Shown here piece by piece: positions 1 through 8,922 of a stretch of 49,721 nt of DNA. Origin of the DNA: an uncultured Pedobacter sp. GTDB taxonomy: Bacteria > Bacteroidota > Bacteroidia > Sphingobacteriales > Sphingobacteriaceae. The notes under the pieces were generated by a model. That model did no database searches. It saw only the letters and a program-made list of their open reading frames with translations, and was not told the DNA's origin. The stretch is from NCBI RefSeq assembly GCF_913776295.1, contig NZ_CAJYOJ010000003.1, forward strand, positions 1 through 49,721. The letters run 5' to 3'. Made by a program: the position numbers and the translations under genes. Within the stretch, counting starts at the first letter, position 1. Each line of letters starts with the position of its first letter.

Positions 1-170
1 TTTTCTTTCAAAGCCAGTAATAGGGCTTGGTCGGTGGAGTCCGAAAAATTTGTTAGGCCGGACTTAAGTAGAACGGAGACCCAGTGCGAAGGCCTTGTTG
101 GATGGAAATGCATATTTCATAAGTGACTAATTATCAATTAATTAAAAGTTAACGTCAATGGTAGCGCAGC
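1..170. repeat. Dispersed repeat, left copy (inverted relative to window end)
   Basis: Bases 1-170 match the reverse complement of the last 174 bases (49548-49721) with scattered substitutions. Shared blocks include TTTCTTTCAAAGCCAGTAAT and GTTAGGCCGGACTTAAGTAG, and the match runs to AACGTCAATGGTAGC. On the minus strand both copies can be read from an ATG as a short open frame that runs off the window, and several differences are synonymous. I do not recognise a gene. It may be the edge of a repeated gene or an intergenic repeat. Confidence 0.85.
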
Positions 171-300
171 GAAGAATCTGTTTACTATCAATACTTCAAA
201 TGACGTTAACCTAATGATCTAAGGTATTTTCAATACGCAAAATGTAACTGCAGAGCTATGTTGCAAAAGATTCTTCATTGCATTCAGAATGACAGCAAAT
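171..300. repeat. Bacteroidota intergenic inverted repeat
   Basis: GAAGAATCT at 171-179 pairs with AGATTCTTC at 268-276. The right end, read on the minus strand, starts TGTCATTCTGAATGCAATGA, typical of the dispersed palindromic intergenic repeats of Pedobacter and relatives. No coding content is visible. Confidence 0.6.
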
Positions 301-305
301 CAATA

Positions 306-914
306 TTATTCTATCACAAAAACCTCCGCCAAGGGATTAAACAGGTAAACCCGTTTATCATCTAAACAAACACAACGGTAACGTTTTCTGATCCGTTCGC
401 CTTTGGTAAAACGACGGCCATCTTTGATTTTAAAGGTGGCATTAATTGGCAGTTGCTCTACGTGCAAGGTTTCGGTGGTATTGCTATCGTATTTTTTTAA
501 GGCCCGCGATAAATGTAAGTCAGAACAGCTTGAAGCGGCTGGGTTCGACATATAGTTGTCTATCGCCTGATGGATATCCTGAGGAAAAATATTCATATCA
601 AAAAAAGGAACCATCATCCTTTGAAAGTTTTTCTTCCATTCGGTTCCGTGTGGTTTTACCTTGTTCTTAAAATCATTCCAGGTTAACAAATGGGCAAATT
701 CGTGTACCGTGGTAACCAGAAAAGCATAATGGTTGAGGTTAAAATTAACTGAAATACGATGGCCTTTACCACCGAAAGGGTGGCGGTAATCACCTAGTTT
801 GGTAGAACGTGTTTTAGCGATTTTAAACTCGCATTGAAAATAATCAATCCATTTGGCAATTAGCGGTGCCGCTGGTTCAGGCATATACTGCGCTAAAACT
901 TTAACTTTCTCCAC
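306..914 (-). CDS. SprT-like zinc metalloprotease domain protein
   Basis: A 202-residue protein with the SprT-family active site VHEFAHLLTW (HExxH) near residue 70 and a downstream HGTEWKKNFQRMM segment, where SprT/Spartan proteins carry the third zinc ligand. The C-terminal KRYRCVCL stretch is a reduced version of the zinc-ribbon tail. Eukaryotic Spartan is a DNA-protein crosslink protease; the role of bacterial SprT-like proteins is poorly known, so a function in DNA or protein quality control is inference. The gene stands alone between repeats. The ATG at 914 gives a normal length. Cytoplasmic, with no signal peptide. Confidence 0.8.
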   Translation of the reverse strand: MEKVKVLAQYMPEPAAPLIAKWIDYFQCEFKIAKTRSTKLGDYRHPFGGKGHRISVNFNLNHYAFLVTTVHEFAHLLTWNDFKNKVKPHGTEWKKNFQRMMVPFFDMNIFPQDIHQAIDNYMSNPAASSCSDLHLSRALKKYDSNTTETLHVEQLPINATFKIKDGRRFTKGERIRKRYRCVCLDDKRVYLFNPLAEVFVIE

Positions 915-995
915 GAATGCTAAGATAAATATTTTAAATTGTAACCAGAAAAGGCTTAAAGTTTAATGAAAACACAGATTTTATTCACATTTTTA

Positions 996-1543
996 ACCAC
1001 CGAGTGCATTGAGCTTGCACAGAGAAAAAGAGCGCATTTTGGGATAGATCGAATGAATCCTAAATGTATCATGATTTACATAAAATTTCAGCTAGAAGGT
1101 AGATTGAGTTTGCACAGAGAAAGTTAGTAACCATTCACTAGTCGCCTAATTCCATCTTTTAATCTTAGTACATTAAAATTCATTAAAAGGCCGAATCTAT
1201 AACCACCCAATTTCATATACGTAAGGGTTTGTGCTAAATGAATATCCGTCAATCGTTCAATACTTTTCAATTCTAAAACCAATCTATCTTCTACCAGAAT
1301 ATCTATTCGATAACCACAATCCAATTTTATATCTTCAAAAACTAAAGGCATTATCTTTTCTTTCTCCACCCGAAAACCTGCATGATCAATTTTATAAAAC
1401 AAACATTCCTTATAAGCATTTTCAAGTAAGCCTGGGCCAAGCGCCGTATGAACATCTATTGCCAGCCCAATAATGGTCCTTGTTAGTAAATCTTCTCCCA
1501 TAACTTTGTGTCCTCTGTGCTTTAACTCTGTCTACTCGGTGGT
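996..1543. repeat. Inverted repeat arms flanking the GxxExxY gene
   Basis: ACCACCGAGT at 996-1005, followed by GCATTGAGCTTGCACAGAG, is mirrored by ACTCGGTGGT at 1534-1543 (reverse complement ACCACCGAGTAGACAGAGTT). A second copy of the inner motif, GATTGAGTTTGCACAGAGAAA, lies at about 1096-1116. The arms enclose the GxxExxY gene almost exactly. Such ACCACCGAG...ACAGAG sequences are common between genes in this phylum. Confidence 0.55.
1124..1501 (-). CDS. GxxExxY protein (PD-(D/E)XK nuclease-like fold)
   Basis: A 125-residue protein with the family signature LGPGLLENAYKECL (GxxExxY) near residues 20-33 and a later D...ELK pattern (RIDILVEDRLVLELKS) that fits a PD-(D/E)XK core. The length is normal. 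These proteins are widespread in Bacteroidota and Cyanobacteria, often in many copies per genome; no substrate is established. The ATG at 1501 follows a Bacteroidota-type spacer without a Shine-Dalgarno site. It lies between inverted repeat arms, which suggests that the gene and its flanks may move or duplicate together; that is inference. Confidence 0.85.
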   Translation of the reverse strand: MGEDLLTRTIIGLAIDVHTALGPGLLENAYKECLFYKIDHAGFRVEKEKIMPLVFEDIKLDCGYRIDILVEDRLVLELKSIERLTDIHLAQTLTYMKLGGYRFGLLMNFNVLRLKDGIRRLVNGY

Positions 1544-1577
1544 AAAATGAACTCGCGCCTTTTGCGGTAAAAGCATG

Positions 1578-3854
1578 TTACTCTTCCGAAGGAAACAATG
1601 ACGCCAGCACCATTTTTATCTCGCCGAAAGAATAATCTTTACCTAAAAACTCTCTGATGGTCGCCATCGATTTTGTTTTCTGGCTTTCAACAGCATCCGT
1701 AATATTCCGGATTTTATTAGCCTTTACCAGCTTTGTAACATCCAGTTGCTGCGTAGAAACATAGTAGGCTAAATGCCCCTCGATGGTTCCCAGTGATAAA
1801 CCCCGCTCTTTTGCAATTTCATCTAATGTTTTACCGGCGTTATACCATTCAAAACTGATCAGTTTGGTATCAGGCTTTGGCTCTTTCTTTTTCTTCTCCG
1901 TTGCAGTTCTTACTTTTAGTGCCATACCTTTGAGGGTGATTGCCTTCTTCAATTTTGCTTCCCTCTCAACGGTGTTTAAAAGTGCATCGGTATCAGCTTT
2001 ACTAAACTCTTTTCCATCAATAATCGCTTCGAGCAATGCCCTACTTTTATGAATTTTCTTTAACTGTTCATAAATCAAAATCTCCAGTTCAAGCAATTCG
2101 GTCAGGTAAGTTTTAACCTGTTTTTCTTCTTTTATGGCTTCAATTTGTGCTAAAAATTTATCCGATACCTCTCTAATTAACGGACTGAAATATTTTACCG
2201 CAGCCTGTACCCGCTTGGATACATTGAACAAAGTATGTTCGGTTTGCTGGGCGAACAAATTTTTAAGCTGATTGATAAAAGTATCGGCGGTGGCTGTAAT
2301 TTTCTGGAAATCCTTATACAGCTCCATTGTCCAATCATCATAGCGTTGCTTGGTTGATTTAGCCTCACTTTTATCAAAAGTTTGCATGTGTTCTTTAAAA
2401 TAATAGCGCACCAAATTCAGATCAAAAGCCGATAGCAGATAGGTCTTGATAAAATCATAACTTTCGGCACTAATCTGCTGGTTAAGCGCTTCAGCAGGCT
2501 GTTTGGTTTTAGAAAAATAATGGATGTTCTGGTCTTGCTGCAAACCACTTTCTCGCAGATGCGAGGTTAATACCAACCCCTTGAGTGACCTAAGGCGCGA
2601 AAGCGCCACATAAGCCTGCCCCGGCGCAAAAGCATCGCCGATATCGATAATGGCTTTATCAAAGGTTAAACCCTGACTTTTATGTACCGTAATGGCCCAG
2701 GCCAGCTTGATTGGATATTGCACAAAAGAACCGGCTACATTCTCTTCAATTTCATTAGTAGCCTCGTTGAGTTTATATTTTACGTTCTCCCAGGTATAAG
2801 GCGAAATCTGGATCACTGTATGATCTTCAGGCAATTCAATTTCGACCACATCTTTTTCGATGTGGTGCACCACACCTATTTTTCCATTGTAGTAACGTTT
2901 TTCGGCAGTCATATCGTTTTTAATAAACATAATCTGCGCACCAACTTTTAGTTCCAGACTTTTTTCGTTGGGATAAGCGTATTCGTTAAATTCGCCGGTT
3001 ACCTTAGCTTCAAAAAAATATGATTTTGTTTTCAATTGGGTTAGTCTTTCCCTGTTAATGCTATCGGCCTTATGGTTATGAGTGGTTAAAGTGATGTAAT
3101 TTTCATCAGCCGCAGGTTTAAAATCACGAATAAAATGCTTTTGCAATAATGCCGTGTCCTGTGGGGTAATCTGGTTGTTCCGCAGGTTATTCAACAGATC
3201 AATAAAAACAGCATCATCCTGGCGGTAAATTTTATCAAGCTCAATGTAAACCGGCGGATTATTCTGTAGTGCAAGTGCATCAAAAAAGTAAATACTTTTA
3301 TAAAACCCGGCCATTACCCGCCATTCGTCGTTTTTAACCACGGGCGGCAACTGGTGCAAATCGCCAATAAACAAGAGCTGTACACCTCCGAACGGTACAT
3401 TTTTACTTCTCCTGATATAGCGCAGTGCAAAATCAATGGCATCCAGCATATCAGCCCGCAGCATACTTACCTCATCAATCACCAACAGTTCCAGCTCCTG
3501 GATGAGGCGTCTTTTATTGCCCTGCATGTTTAAATGCTTGACCAGCGTACGAGGGGTATTAAAGTTAAAGGAGATTTGCTGATTGATGATATTTCCAGCC
3601 GCATCAGGGAAAAAAGCACCAAAAGGCAGCTGAAAAAGGGAATGTATAGTTACCCCGGCAGCGTTAATGGCCGCTATACCTGTTGGTGCGCAAATGATCG
3701 CCTTTTTATGCGTAAGCTGAATCAGTTTGCGTAAAAAGGTCGTTTTACCTGTTCCCGCTTTTCCTGTTAAAAAAACGTGTTTAGAGGTATAATTCACAAA
3801 TTTAGCCGCGATCTCAGCGGGCATAGAAGTTTCTTCTAATGTAGGCATCTGCAA
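1578..3854 (-). CDS. Pif1/RecD-like SF1 DNA helicase with C-terminal HTH domain
   Basis: A 758-residue helicase. Walker A is GKAGTGKTTFLR (about residues 31-42), Walker B is LLVIDEVSML, and motif III is the FIGDLHQLPPV region. Motifs V/VI appear as AWAITVHKSQGLTFDKA and AYVALSRLRSLKGLVLTS. After about residue 480 comes a helical linker rich in Lys/Glu, then a helix-turn-helix near the C-terminus (DEIAKERGLSLGTIEGHLAY), the arrangement seen in Bacteroidota helicases annotated as HTH-containing AAA/Pif1 proteins. The likely role is DNA unwinding in replication or repair. The start at 3854 (MQMPTLEE) leaves the Walker A in its usual place. Confidence 0.88.
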   Translation of the reverse strand: MQMPTLEETSMPAEIAAKFVNYTSKHVFLTGKAGTGKTTFLRKLIQLTHKKAIICAPTGIAAINAAGVTIHSLFQLPFGAFFPDAAGNIINQQISFNFNTPRTLVKHLNMQGNKRRLIQELELLVIDEVSMLRADMLDAIDFALRYIRRSKNVPFGGVQLLFIGDLHQLPPVVKNDEWRVMAGFYKSIYFFDALALQNNPPVYIELDKIYRQDDAVFIDLLNNLRNNQITPQDTALLQKHFIRDFKPAADENYITLTTHNHKADSINRERLTQLKTKSYFFEAKVTGEFNEYAYPNEKSLELKVGAQIMFIKNDMTAEKRYYNGKIGVVHHIEKDVVEIELPEDHTVIQISPYTWENVKYKLNEATNEIEENVAGSFVQYPIKLAWAITVHKSQGLTFDKAIIDIGDAFAPGQAYVALSRLRSLKGLVLTSHLRESGLQQDQNIHYFSKTKQPAEALNQQISAESYDFIKTYLLSAFDLNLVRYYFKEHMQTFDKSEAKSTKQRYDDWTMELYKDFQKITATADTFINQLKNLFAQQTEHTLFNVSKRVQAAVKYFSPLIREVSDKFLAQIEAIKEEKQVKTYLTELLELEILIYEQLKKIHKSRALLEAIIDGKEFSKADTDALLNTVEREAKLKKAITLKGMALKVRTATEKKKKEPKPDTKLISFEWYNAGKTLDEIAKERGLSLGTIEGHLAYYVSTQQLDVTKLVKANKIRNITDAVESQKTKSMATIREFLGKDYSFGEIKMVLASLFPSEE

Positions 3855-4049
3855 TAAAATTTTAGTTTGCTAAATCAGGGAGGATAAATAAAGCTAAACA
3901 TTTTAGCACAAAACTAAAGAATGATTAATGAGAAATTTTAATTTTAGGCTGATATTTTTTGGTCAGAATCTTTAATTAATCAATAATTTCTTAATTGTGG
4001 AACTCAAAAACCTGAATAGAATGACTACAGAATGAGCATAAACCTGACA

Positions 4050-4140
4050 GGAACGGCAGCCTCCGATTTCTCCAATCGGAGCTATAGTGGATGGCAGGGC
4101 TGTAACAACAAAAGAACCACTGCCACTGCTTTTCAATCTT
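4050..4140. repeat. Intergenic repeat with CTCCGAT/ATCGGAG stem
   Basis: In the 443-base gap between the helicase and prfC, CTCCGATTTCTCCAATCGGAG forms a 7-bp hairpin, followed by GCTATAGTGGATGGCAGGGC. A decayed relative on the other strand is at about 20900-20990 (CAGTCCTGCTATCCACTT). This looks like a dispersed non-coding repeat. The rest of the gap is AT-rich with no gene seen. Confidence 0.5.
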
Positions 4141-4201
4141 AAAAATTGCAATCAGTTTTCAATTAAACAATTAACCACTTAAAACAGTTAACCAAATTCC
4201 C

Positions 4202-4209
4202 TATCTTTG
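4202..4209 (+). promoter_or_regulatory. Promoter -7 box for prfC
   Basis: TATCTTTG matches the Bacteroidota -7 consensus TAnnTTTG, followed by CAGCC. It lies 89 bases before the prfC start. The -33 box is weak (GTTAACC region). Confidence 0.5.
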
Positions 4210-4297
4210 CAGCCTGATGAAACAACAATATTCAAATCTTATCGCTGTTAAATTCCTTTAACAAGGTTTCATCATCTTTTATATCCAAAATTTTATT

Positions 4298-5881
4298 ATG
4301 CTTAACCCTGAAATAGAAAAACGTAAAACCTTTGCCATTATTAGCCACCCCGATGCCGGTAAAACCACGCTGACAGAAAAGTTTCTGCTGTTTGGCGGTG
4401 CGATCAATACGGCTGGTGCGGTAAAAAGAAATAAGGCCAACCAGAGCAATACCTCCGATTTTATGGAGATTGAAAAGCAAAGGGGCATCTCTGTTGCCAC
4501 CTCGGTAATGGGTTTCGAATACAGTGGTAAACGTATCAATATTCTGGATACACCTGGTCACAAAGACTTCGCCGAGGATACTTACCGTACGCTATCTGCT
4601 GTGGATAGTGTAATTTTGGTAGTCGACTGTGTAAAGGGTGTGGAGGAACAGACCGAGAAGCTCATGTCTGTTTGCCGCATGCGGAACACGCCTGTGATTA
4701 TCTTCATCAACAAAATGGACCGGGAAGGTAAAGAGGCTTATGATTTATTGGATGAAATTGAAGAAAAATTGAACATCAGTTTATGCCCACTTTCATGGCC
4801 TATTGGGCAGGGACATACTTTTAAAGGCGTTTATAGCATTTATAACAAGCATTTAAATTTATTTAATTCTGATAAAACCAAAGTGACTGATTCGGTTATT
4901 GCCGTTAATGACCTAAACGATAACTCGCTGCTGGATTACCTGAAAGAAAGCGAGATCAATACTTTAAAAGATGATGTTGAACTGGTTGATGGTATTTACG
5001 GCAAAATTGATAAAGATTTATATACAGAAGGTTTAGTTGCACCTGTTTTTTTTGGCAGCGCGATTAACAATTTCGGGATTAAAGAGCTTTTAGACACCTT
5101 TATAGATATCGCACCAAGCCCTCGTCACCGTGAAGCCGAAGAACGCGATGTGTTGGTAGAAGAAAAAAACTTTAGCGGTTTTGTATTTAAAATTCACGCC
5201 AATTTAGATCCTAAACATCGCGATCGGATTGCCTTTTTGAGGATTTGCTCTGGTAAATTTGAGCGCAATAAATTCTATTACCACACGCGCCAGGACAAAA
5301 AACTGAAATTCTCTAATCCGATGGATTTTATGGCCAATGAGAAAAGTATTGTTGAAGAGGCCTGGCCAGGTGATGTGGTGGGTTTATACGATAGCGGAAA
5401 CTTCAAAATTGGCGATACTTTAACGGAAGGTGAAAAACTGCAGTTTAAAGGAATTCCAAGCTTCTCTCCATCTATTTTTAAAGAGGTGGAAAACATGGAC
5501 CCAATGCGTACCAAACAATTGGAAAAAGGTATTGAGCAGTTAACTGATGAAGGTGTGGCACAATTGTTCGTGATGCAGCCGGGCAACCGGAAAGTAATTG
5601 GTGCGGTGGGCGAGCTTCAGTTTGAGGTGATCAACTTCCGTTTAGAACATGAATATGGTGCAAAATGCCGTTTCCGCACATTAAGTTATACCCGTTCTAG
5701 CTGGGTAACTTCAGCAGACAAAAAGAAACTGGATGAGTTTGTAAAACGCAAACAACAACACATCGGCTTTGATAAAGAGGCAAACCCGGTTTACCTGTCG
5801 GATAGTGAGTACATGATTAATTTAACCAAACAGGATTATCCTGATATCGATTTCCATAAGACGAGCGAGTTTAAGAGTTAG
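4298..5881 (+). CDS. prfC: Peptide chain release factor 3
   Basis: A 527-residue translational GTPase that recycles RF1/RF2 from the ribosome after termination. G1 is [13 protein letters not shown] (about residues 17-29), switch I contains the [15 protein letters not shown] segment (G2 Thr), G3 is [14 protein letters not shown], and G4 is INKMDREG. Domain II and the RF3 C-terminal region ([20 protein letters not shown]) are complete. The length equals that of Escherichia coli RF3. The ATG at 4298 places G1 at its usual distance. The gene is monocistronic and ends in an intergenic inverted repeat. Confidence 0.97.
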   Translation: MLNPEIEKRKTFAIISHPDAGKTTLTEKFLLFGGAINTAGAVKRNKANQSNTSDFMEIEKQRGISVATSVMGFEYSGKRINILDTPGHKDFAEDTYRTLSAVDSVILVVDCVKGVEEQTEKLMSVCRMRNTPVIIFINKMDREGKEAYDLLDEIEEKLNISLCPLSWPIGQGHTFKGVYSIYNKHLNLFNSDKTKVTDSVIAVNDLNDNSLLDYLKESEINTLKDDVELVDGIYGKIDKDLYTEGLVAPVFFGSAINNFGIKELLDTFIDIAPSPRHREAEERDVLVEEKNFSGFVFKIHANLDPKHRDRIAFLRICSGKFERNKFYYHTRQDKKLKFSNPMDFMANEKSIVEEAWPGDVVGLYDSGNFKIGDTLTEGEKLQFKGIPSFSPSIFKEVENMDPMRTKQLEKGIEQLTDEGVAQLFVMQPGNRKVIGAVGELQFEVINFRLEHEYGAKCRFRTLSYTRSSWVTSADKKKLDEFVKRKQQHIGFDKEANPVYLSDSEYMINLTKQDYPDIDFHKTSEFKS

Positions 5882-5904
5882 TTTTTGATTCGGCGTCTGA
5901 GCAG

Positions 5905-6008
5905 ACTTCTGTCTTTGCGAGAAGGCTTTTTCAGCCCACGAAGCAATCTTTACAGGAACAATCGTTAGCTTGAAAGATTGCTTCGTCGTTCCTCCTCGCA
6001 ATGACGAT
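5905..6008. repeat. Palindromic intergenic repeat between prfC and GH32
   Basis: GAAGCAATCTTT (5940-5951) pairs with AAAGATTGCTTC (5973-5984). The outer flanks, CTTTGCGAGAAGG and CCTCCTCGCAATGAC, extend the symmetry. This is the widespread CATTGCGAGGAGG...GAAGCAATC family of Bacteroidota intergenic repeats. Placed between convergent genes it could also end transcription on both strands. Confidence 0.7.
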
Positions 6009-6020
6009 TAGTGCTAATTA

Positions 6021-7538
6021 TCATTCCCTACTCAAATCCCAGATTTTTAAACCGCTTAGCATACTTTTTCCATCTTTTGAGAATGCCGTAATCCCGGTTG
6101 CCTTTTCATCGGGAAAAATCATGGTCGAAATCACCTTTTCACCGTCATTACCAAAAACTTCAAGCGATGATTGATCAATCAGGATTTGCATTTTCACTTT
6201 ACCACCAACAGGATTTATTCTGGCCGTTTGAATAATATTTTTCTCGTTTTTGATACCCGTTTCTGATCGCGAACAGTCGACGTAAAGTTCATTTTTGCCG
6301 GCCTGATAGCCTACTTCAATTTCTTTAATCACTTTTCCTTGCTCATCTTTTAATTGGGCCAGCTTAAAGCCCGCACTTTTAACATCATGCAGATCAAACT
6401 CTGCTTCAATCCAGTTTGCATTTGTGATTTCACCCAGTTTCATTTCGCCACCAACAACCAGATTCTGTTTGGAAATTATTCGGTTTCGTGCAAGTTTTTT
6501 AAGGTTACCCGCAATAACCGAACTCGGCTGTTGAAACAGTCTTACTCCATTCGGCGTAGTTTTTAAGGCTAAATCTCTTGGAATAGACATCTGTCCTTTC
6601 CAGGGAACGGTTTCTTTACCCCCTGGCTGCAACCAGCCCAAGAGGATGCGCTTATCATTTGGTGCGCTATTCCACGGAATAGCGGCATAAAACGAATCTC
6701 CATCATCAACCAGCAAAGTTAATTGCGCATCGTTATCATTTTTAAAAGTTTTGCCGTCAAAATCACCTACAAAATACTGCATGGTTGGACCTTTCGGCCC
6801 AAAGAGCGAAATCATGAGTACCCATTTGGTATTGTTCTTATCTCCATCAACCGCCAACGGAATGATAAAAGGGCATTCCCAACCGCTACCCTGATTGCCT
6901 TGTTTACCAAAATCGCTCAGCATCGTCCAGTCTGTCAGGTTTTTCGAACCATAAAACCGGACCTGATGTTCATCAACCATCGCCACCGTCATGATCCATT
7001 GTTTAGACGCTTCATGCCACCACACGTTTGGATCGCGGAAGTCTTTTTTATCCAAATCGATGATGGGATTTTTCGCATAATTGGTAAAAGTTAAACCACC
7101 ATCGTTGCTGTAGGCCATATACTGCGATTCGTTACGTTGTTTAGGTAAATCAGCCGTGTAAAATGCGAGAATCGGTGCTCTACCCTTCCCTAAACCACTC
7201 ACATTTTGTTTATCCAGAACTGCAGAACCAGAGAAAATCATGGTAGTGGTATCTTTTGTGATTTTCTCGTGAATGGCAACCGGAAGATGCTTCCAGTTGA
7301 CCAGGTCTTTACTTTTTGCATGCCCCCAGCTCATATGTCCCCATTTATTTTCGAATGGATTGTACTGGTAATACAAATGATATTCGCCATTGAGATAAAT
7401 TAATCCGTTAGGGTCATTAAGCCAGTTAGTTGGTGCTGTAAAATGGTAACTGGGTCGCCATTGCGGGGTAGCTTGCTGTGCAAATACGCCTAAAGAACAA
7501 GTCATCAGGATAGATAAGATATATTTGGTTCTGCTCAT
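6021..7538 (-). CDS. Secreted glycoside hydrolase family 32 (levanase/invertase-like)
   Basis: A 505-residue GH32 enzyme that hydrolyses beta-fructosyl bonds in sucrose, inulin or levan. An N-terminal signal peptide (MSRTKYILSILMTCSLGVFA) predicts export. The nucleophile motif is NWLNDPNG (Asp near residue 42), the stabiliser motif is FRDPNVWW, and the acid/base motif is WECPFI. The C-terminal beta-sandwich follows from about residue 360. I chose the ATG at 7538 over an upstream ATG at 7577 because it begins a clean signal peptide. No fructan transporter or susC/susD pair is adjacent, so exo/endo and inulin/levan preference cannot be told. Confidence 0.92.
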   Translation of the reverse strand: MSRTKYILSILMTCSLGVFAQQATPQWRPSYHFTAPTNWLNDPNGLIYLNGEYHLYYQYNPFENKWGHMSWGHAKSKDLVNWKHLPVAIHEKITKDTTTMIFSGSAVLDKQNVSGLGKGRAPILAFYTADLPKQRNESQYMAYSNDGGLTFTNYAKNPIIDLDKKDFRDPNVWWHEASKQWIMTVAMVDEHQVRFYGSKNLTDWTMLSDFGKQGNQGSGWECPFIIPLAVDGDKNNTKWVLMISLFGPKGPTMQYFVGDFDGKTFKNDNDAQLTLLVDDGDSFYAAIPWNSAPNDKRILLGWLQPGGKETVPWKGQMSIPRDLALKTTPNGVRLFQQPSSVIAGNLKKLARNRIISKQNLVVGGEMKLGEITNANWIEAEFDLHDVKSAGFKLAQLKDEQGKVIKEIEVGYQAGKNELYVDCSRSETGIKNEKNIIQTARINPVGGKVKMQILIDQSSLEVFGNDGEKVISTMIFPDEKATGITAFSKDGKSMLSGLKIWDLSRE

Positions 7539-7606
7539 TTTGGTTATTAAGCCCTTAATGTACAAATAAGAACCCAAATAGTAAAACGTTTAACCCATTG
7601 TAATTC

Positions 7607-8647
7607 TTAAGTCTTCGTCTCTTGTTTTTCGTCAGTTATGTCATATTGTTTGTAGGTCTGTTCTAAACGGCGTTTGATCTTAGCAATCAGCAACCTTGGC
7701 GACCGCACTTTAACACACTCCCCAAAACCTAAGATTTCGCGCTCCAGTTCATAATTCAGCACAACATCAATCCTGATCGTAGTCGTACTGGCATTTTTAT
7801 TTAACACCACCTGCGAAGTGTGTAAAGGTTTGGTCATGACATAAGGGGCATGGTCATTCGTAAATTCCAGAATCACTTTTTGTGGCCGGTCTCTTTCGCT
7901 TTTGGTTACCCCAATTAAATCATCATAATAACGATCGAAATCTACTCCTTCATACGCGACAAAAGTTTCATTTGGCAATTCCTGAAATTCAACAATACGA
8001 TCCAAGGCCAGATTTAAGATTCCAGGCCGTTTTTTAGCCTTACAGATCAAAAACCACCGATTGCGATACTCTTTTAACAGGTATGGAAAATAAATGCCCT
8101 GCTGGGCCTGTTGTGCCTTGAATGATTTATATTCAATCAATAGTGAACGTTTATTTAGAACCGCCTGGTAAAGCGGCGGGATACATTCCAGCCCTTTCAC
8201 CAGCTTATTGCTTTCCAACTGGATGTTGTTACCACTCTGTTTGGTCGATTTGTAAAGGTTGTTCTCTAAACGGGCAATCATATCGCTCATCTCGTCGAAG
8301 TAATTGAAGGCATTAAACTGCTTGAGTACGCCCACAATTTCTTTCATTTTATCTACATCGGCATGGTTAATGGGTGCTTTTGTAATGCTGAACCCAGGAT
8401 CTTCGTAAGCGTAAAACCGTTTATCCTTAACTATAATAGGCGCATTGTAACCCAGCTTATCGCTTCGCATCAGCTGAATATCGGCCTGTATGGTCCGCTT
8501 ACTTACTCCACTGGTAATGCCTTCCAACTCATAAAGGGTTTCGGCAACCTTTTCAATCAGATCATCAAGCGTCCATTTGCGAAAGCGGTTTCGCAAACAA
8601 TCGTCGATGGTTTTGTAACGGATAAGGGCTAATTTATTGATGGCCAT
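7607..8647 (-). CDS. WYL-domain transcriptional regulator (divergent from the RNA-repair operon)
   Basis: A 346-residue regulator with an N-terminal winged helix region (residues about 1-75: YELEGITSGVSKRTIQADIQ is the recognition segment) and a central WYL domain (SLLIEYKSFKAQQAQQGIYF ... YLLKEYRNRWFLICK). A C-terminal WCX-like segment begins near residue 245. WYL domains sense ligands, often nucleic acids or nucleotides, and regulate DNA-repair, CRISPR and anti-phage genes. The gene is divergent from the SPFH-NTase-RtcB operon across 1 kb of non-coding DNA, and palindromic GCGCAATT sites lie at its promoter, so it is the natural candidate regulator of that operon and of itself (inference). 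It may sense tRNA damage in place of RtcR, the usual RtcB-operon activator, which is absent here. Confidence 0.88.
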   Translation of the reverse strand: MAINKLALIRYKTIDDCLRNRFRKWTLDDLIEKVAETLYELEGITSGVSKRTIQADIQLMRSDKLGYNAPIIVKDKRFYAYEDPGFSITKAPINHADVDKMKEIVGVLKQFNAFNYFDEMSDMIARLENNLYKSTKQSGNNIQLESNKLVKGLECIPPLYQAVLNKRSLLIEYKSFKAQQAQQGIYFPYLLKEYRNRWFLICKAKKRPGILNLALDRIVEFQELPNETFVAYEGVDFDRYYDDLIGVTKSERDRPQKVILEFTNDHAPYVMTKPLHTSQVVLNKNASTTTIRIDVVLNYELEREILGFGECVKVRSPRLLIAKIKRRLEQTYKQYDITDEKQETKT

Positions 8648-8696
8648 TTTGTCGGTTTTACGATCGAAGTTAAAAATCTGGCATTTAAGTCTCTGT

Positions 8697-8728
8697 TAAA
8701 GATAACTAAGTTTCATAAAACTACGCAA
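8697..8728 (-). promoter_or_regulatory. Candidate promoter of the WYL gene
   Basis: On the minus strand TATCTTTA (8697-8704) is one base off TAnnTTTG, with TTG at 8726-8728 about 21 bases upstream. The TTG lies inside the repeated ATTGCG motif, so a protein bound there could control this promoter. Confidence 0.4.
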
Positions 8729-8744
8729 TACAATTGCGCAATTG
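8721..8744. promoter_or_regulatory. Candidate operator 1 (perfect palindrome)
   Basis: CAATTGCGCAATTG at 8731-8744 is a perfect 14-bp palindrome. It is preceded by the related CTACGCAATA (8721-8730). Together with the second site at 8831 there are three ACGCAAT/GCGCAAT copies in the WYL-operon intergenic region. It is proposed to bind the WYL regulator; this is inference. Confidence 0.45.
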
Positions 8745-8830
8745 GGCGACAAAAACACAAATTCAATCGAAAATTAAATTTTATTAAACTAAAAATCAAT
8801 CAGTTAAATAAAATTCATTTAAAAACTTCC

Positions 8831-8853
8831 AACTGCGCAATTCCTCCGCGCAG
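8831..8853. promoter_or_regulatory. Candidate operator 2 (CTGCGC...GCGCAG)
   Basis: CTGCGC (8833-8838) and GCGCAG (8848-8853) form an interrupted palindrome. Its left part, CTGCGCAATT, matches nine of ten bases of TTGCGCAATT in operator 1. It overlaps the -33 position of a possible rightward promoter. Confidence 0.4.
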
Positions 8854-8870
8854 GGCTGGTGGCATCTTTG
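8841..8870 (+). promoter_or_regulatory. Candidate promoter of the RNA-repair leader/operon
   Basis: TTC at 8841-8843, a 19-base spacer and CATCTTTG at 8863-8870 resemble the Bacteroidota TTG-N19-TAnnTTTG promoter, with one mismatch in each box. Transcription from here would include all structured RNA elements and the operon. Confidence 0.3.
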
Positions 8871-8922
8871 TCATGTCGCCAGTCGGTGATGAAGTTCTTT
8901 GAAAAATATTAATAATAAACAA

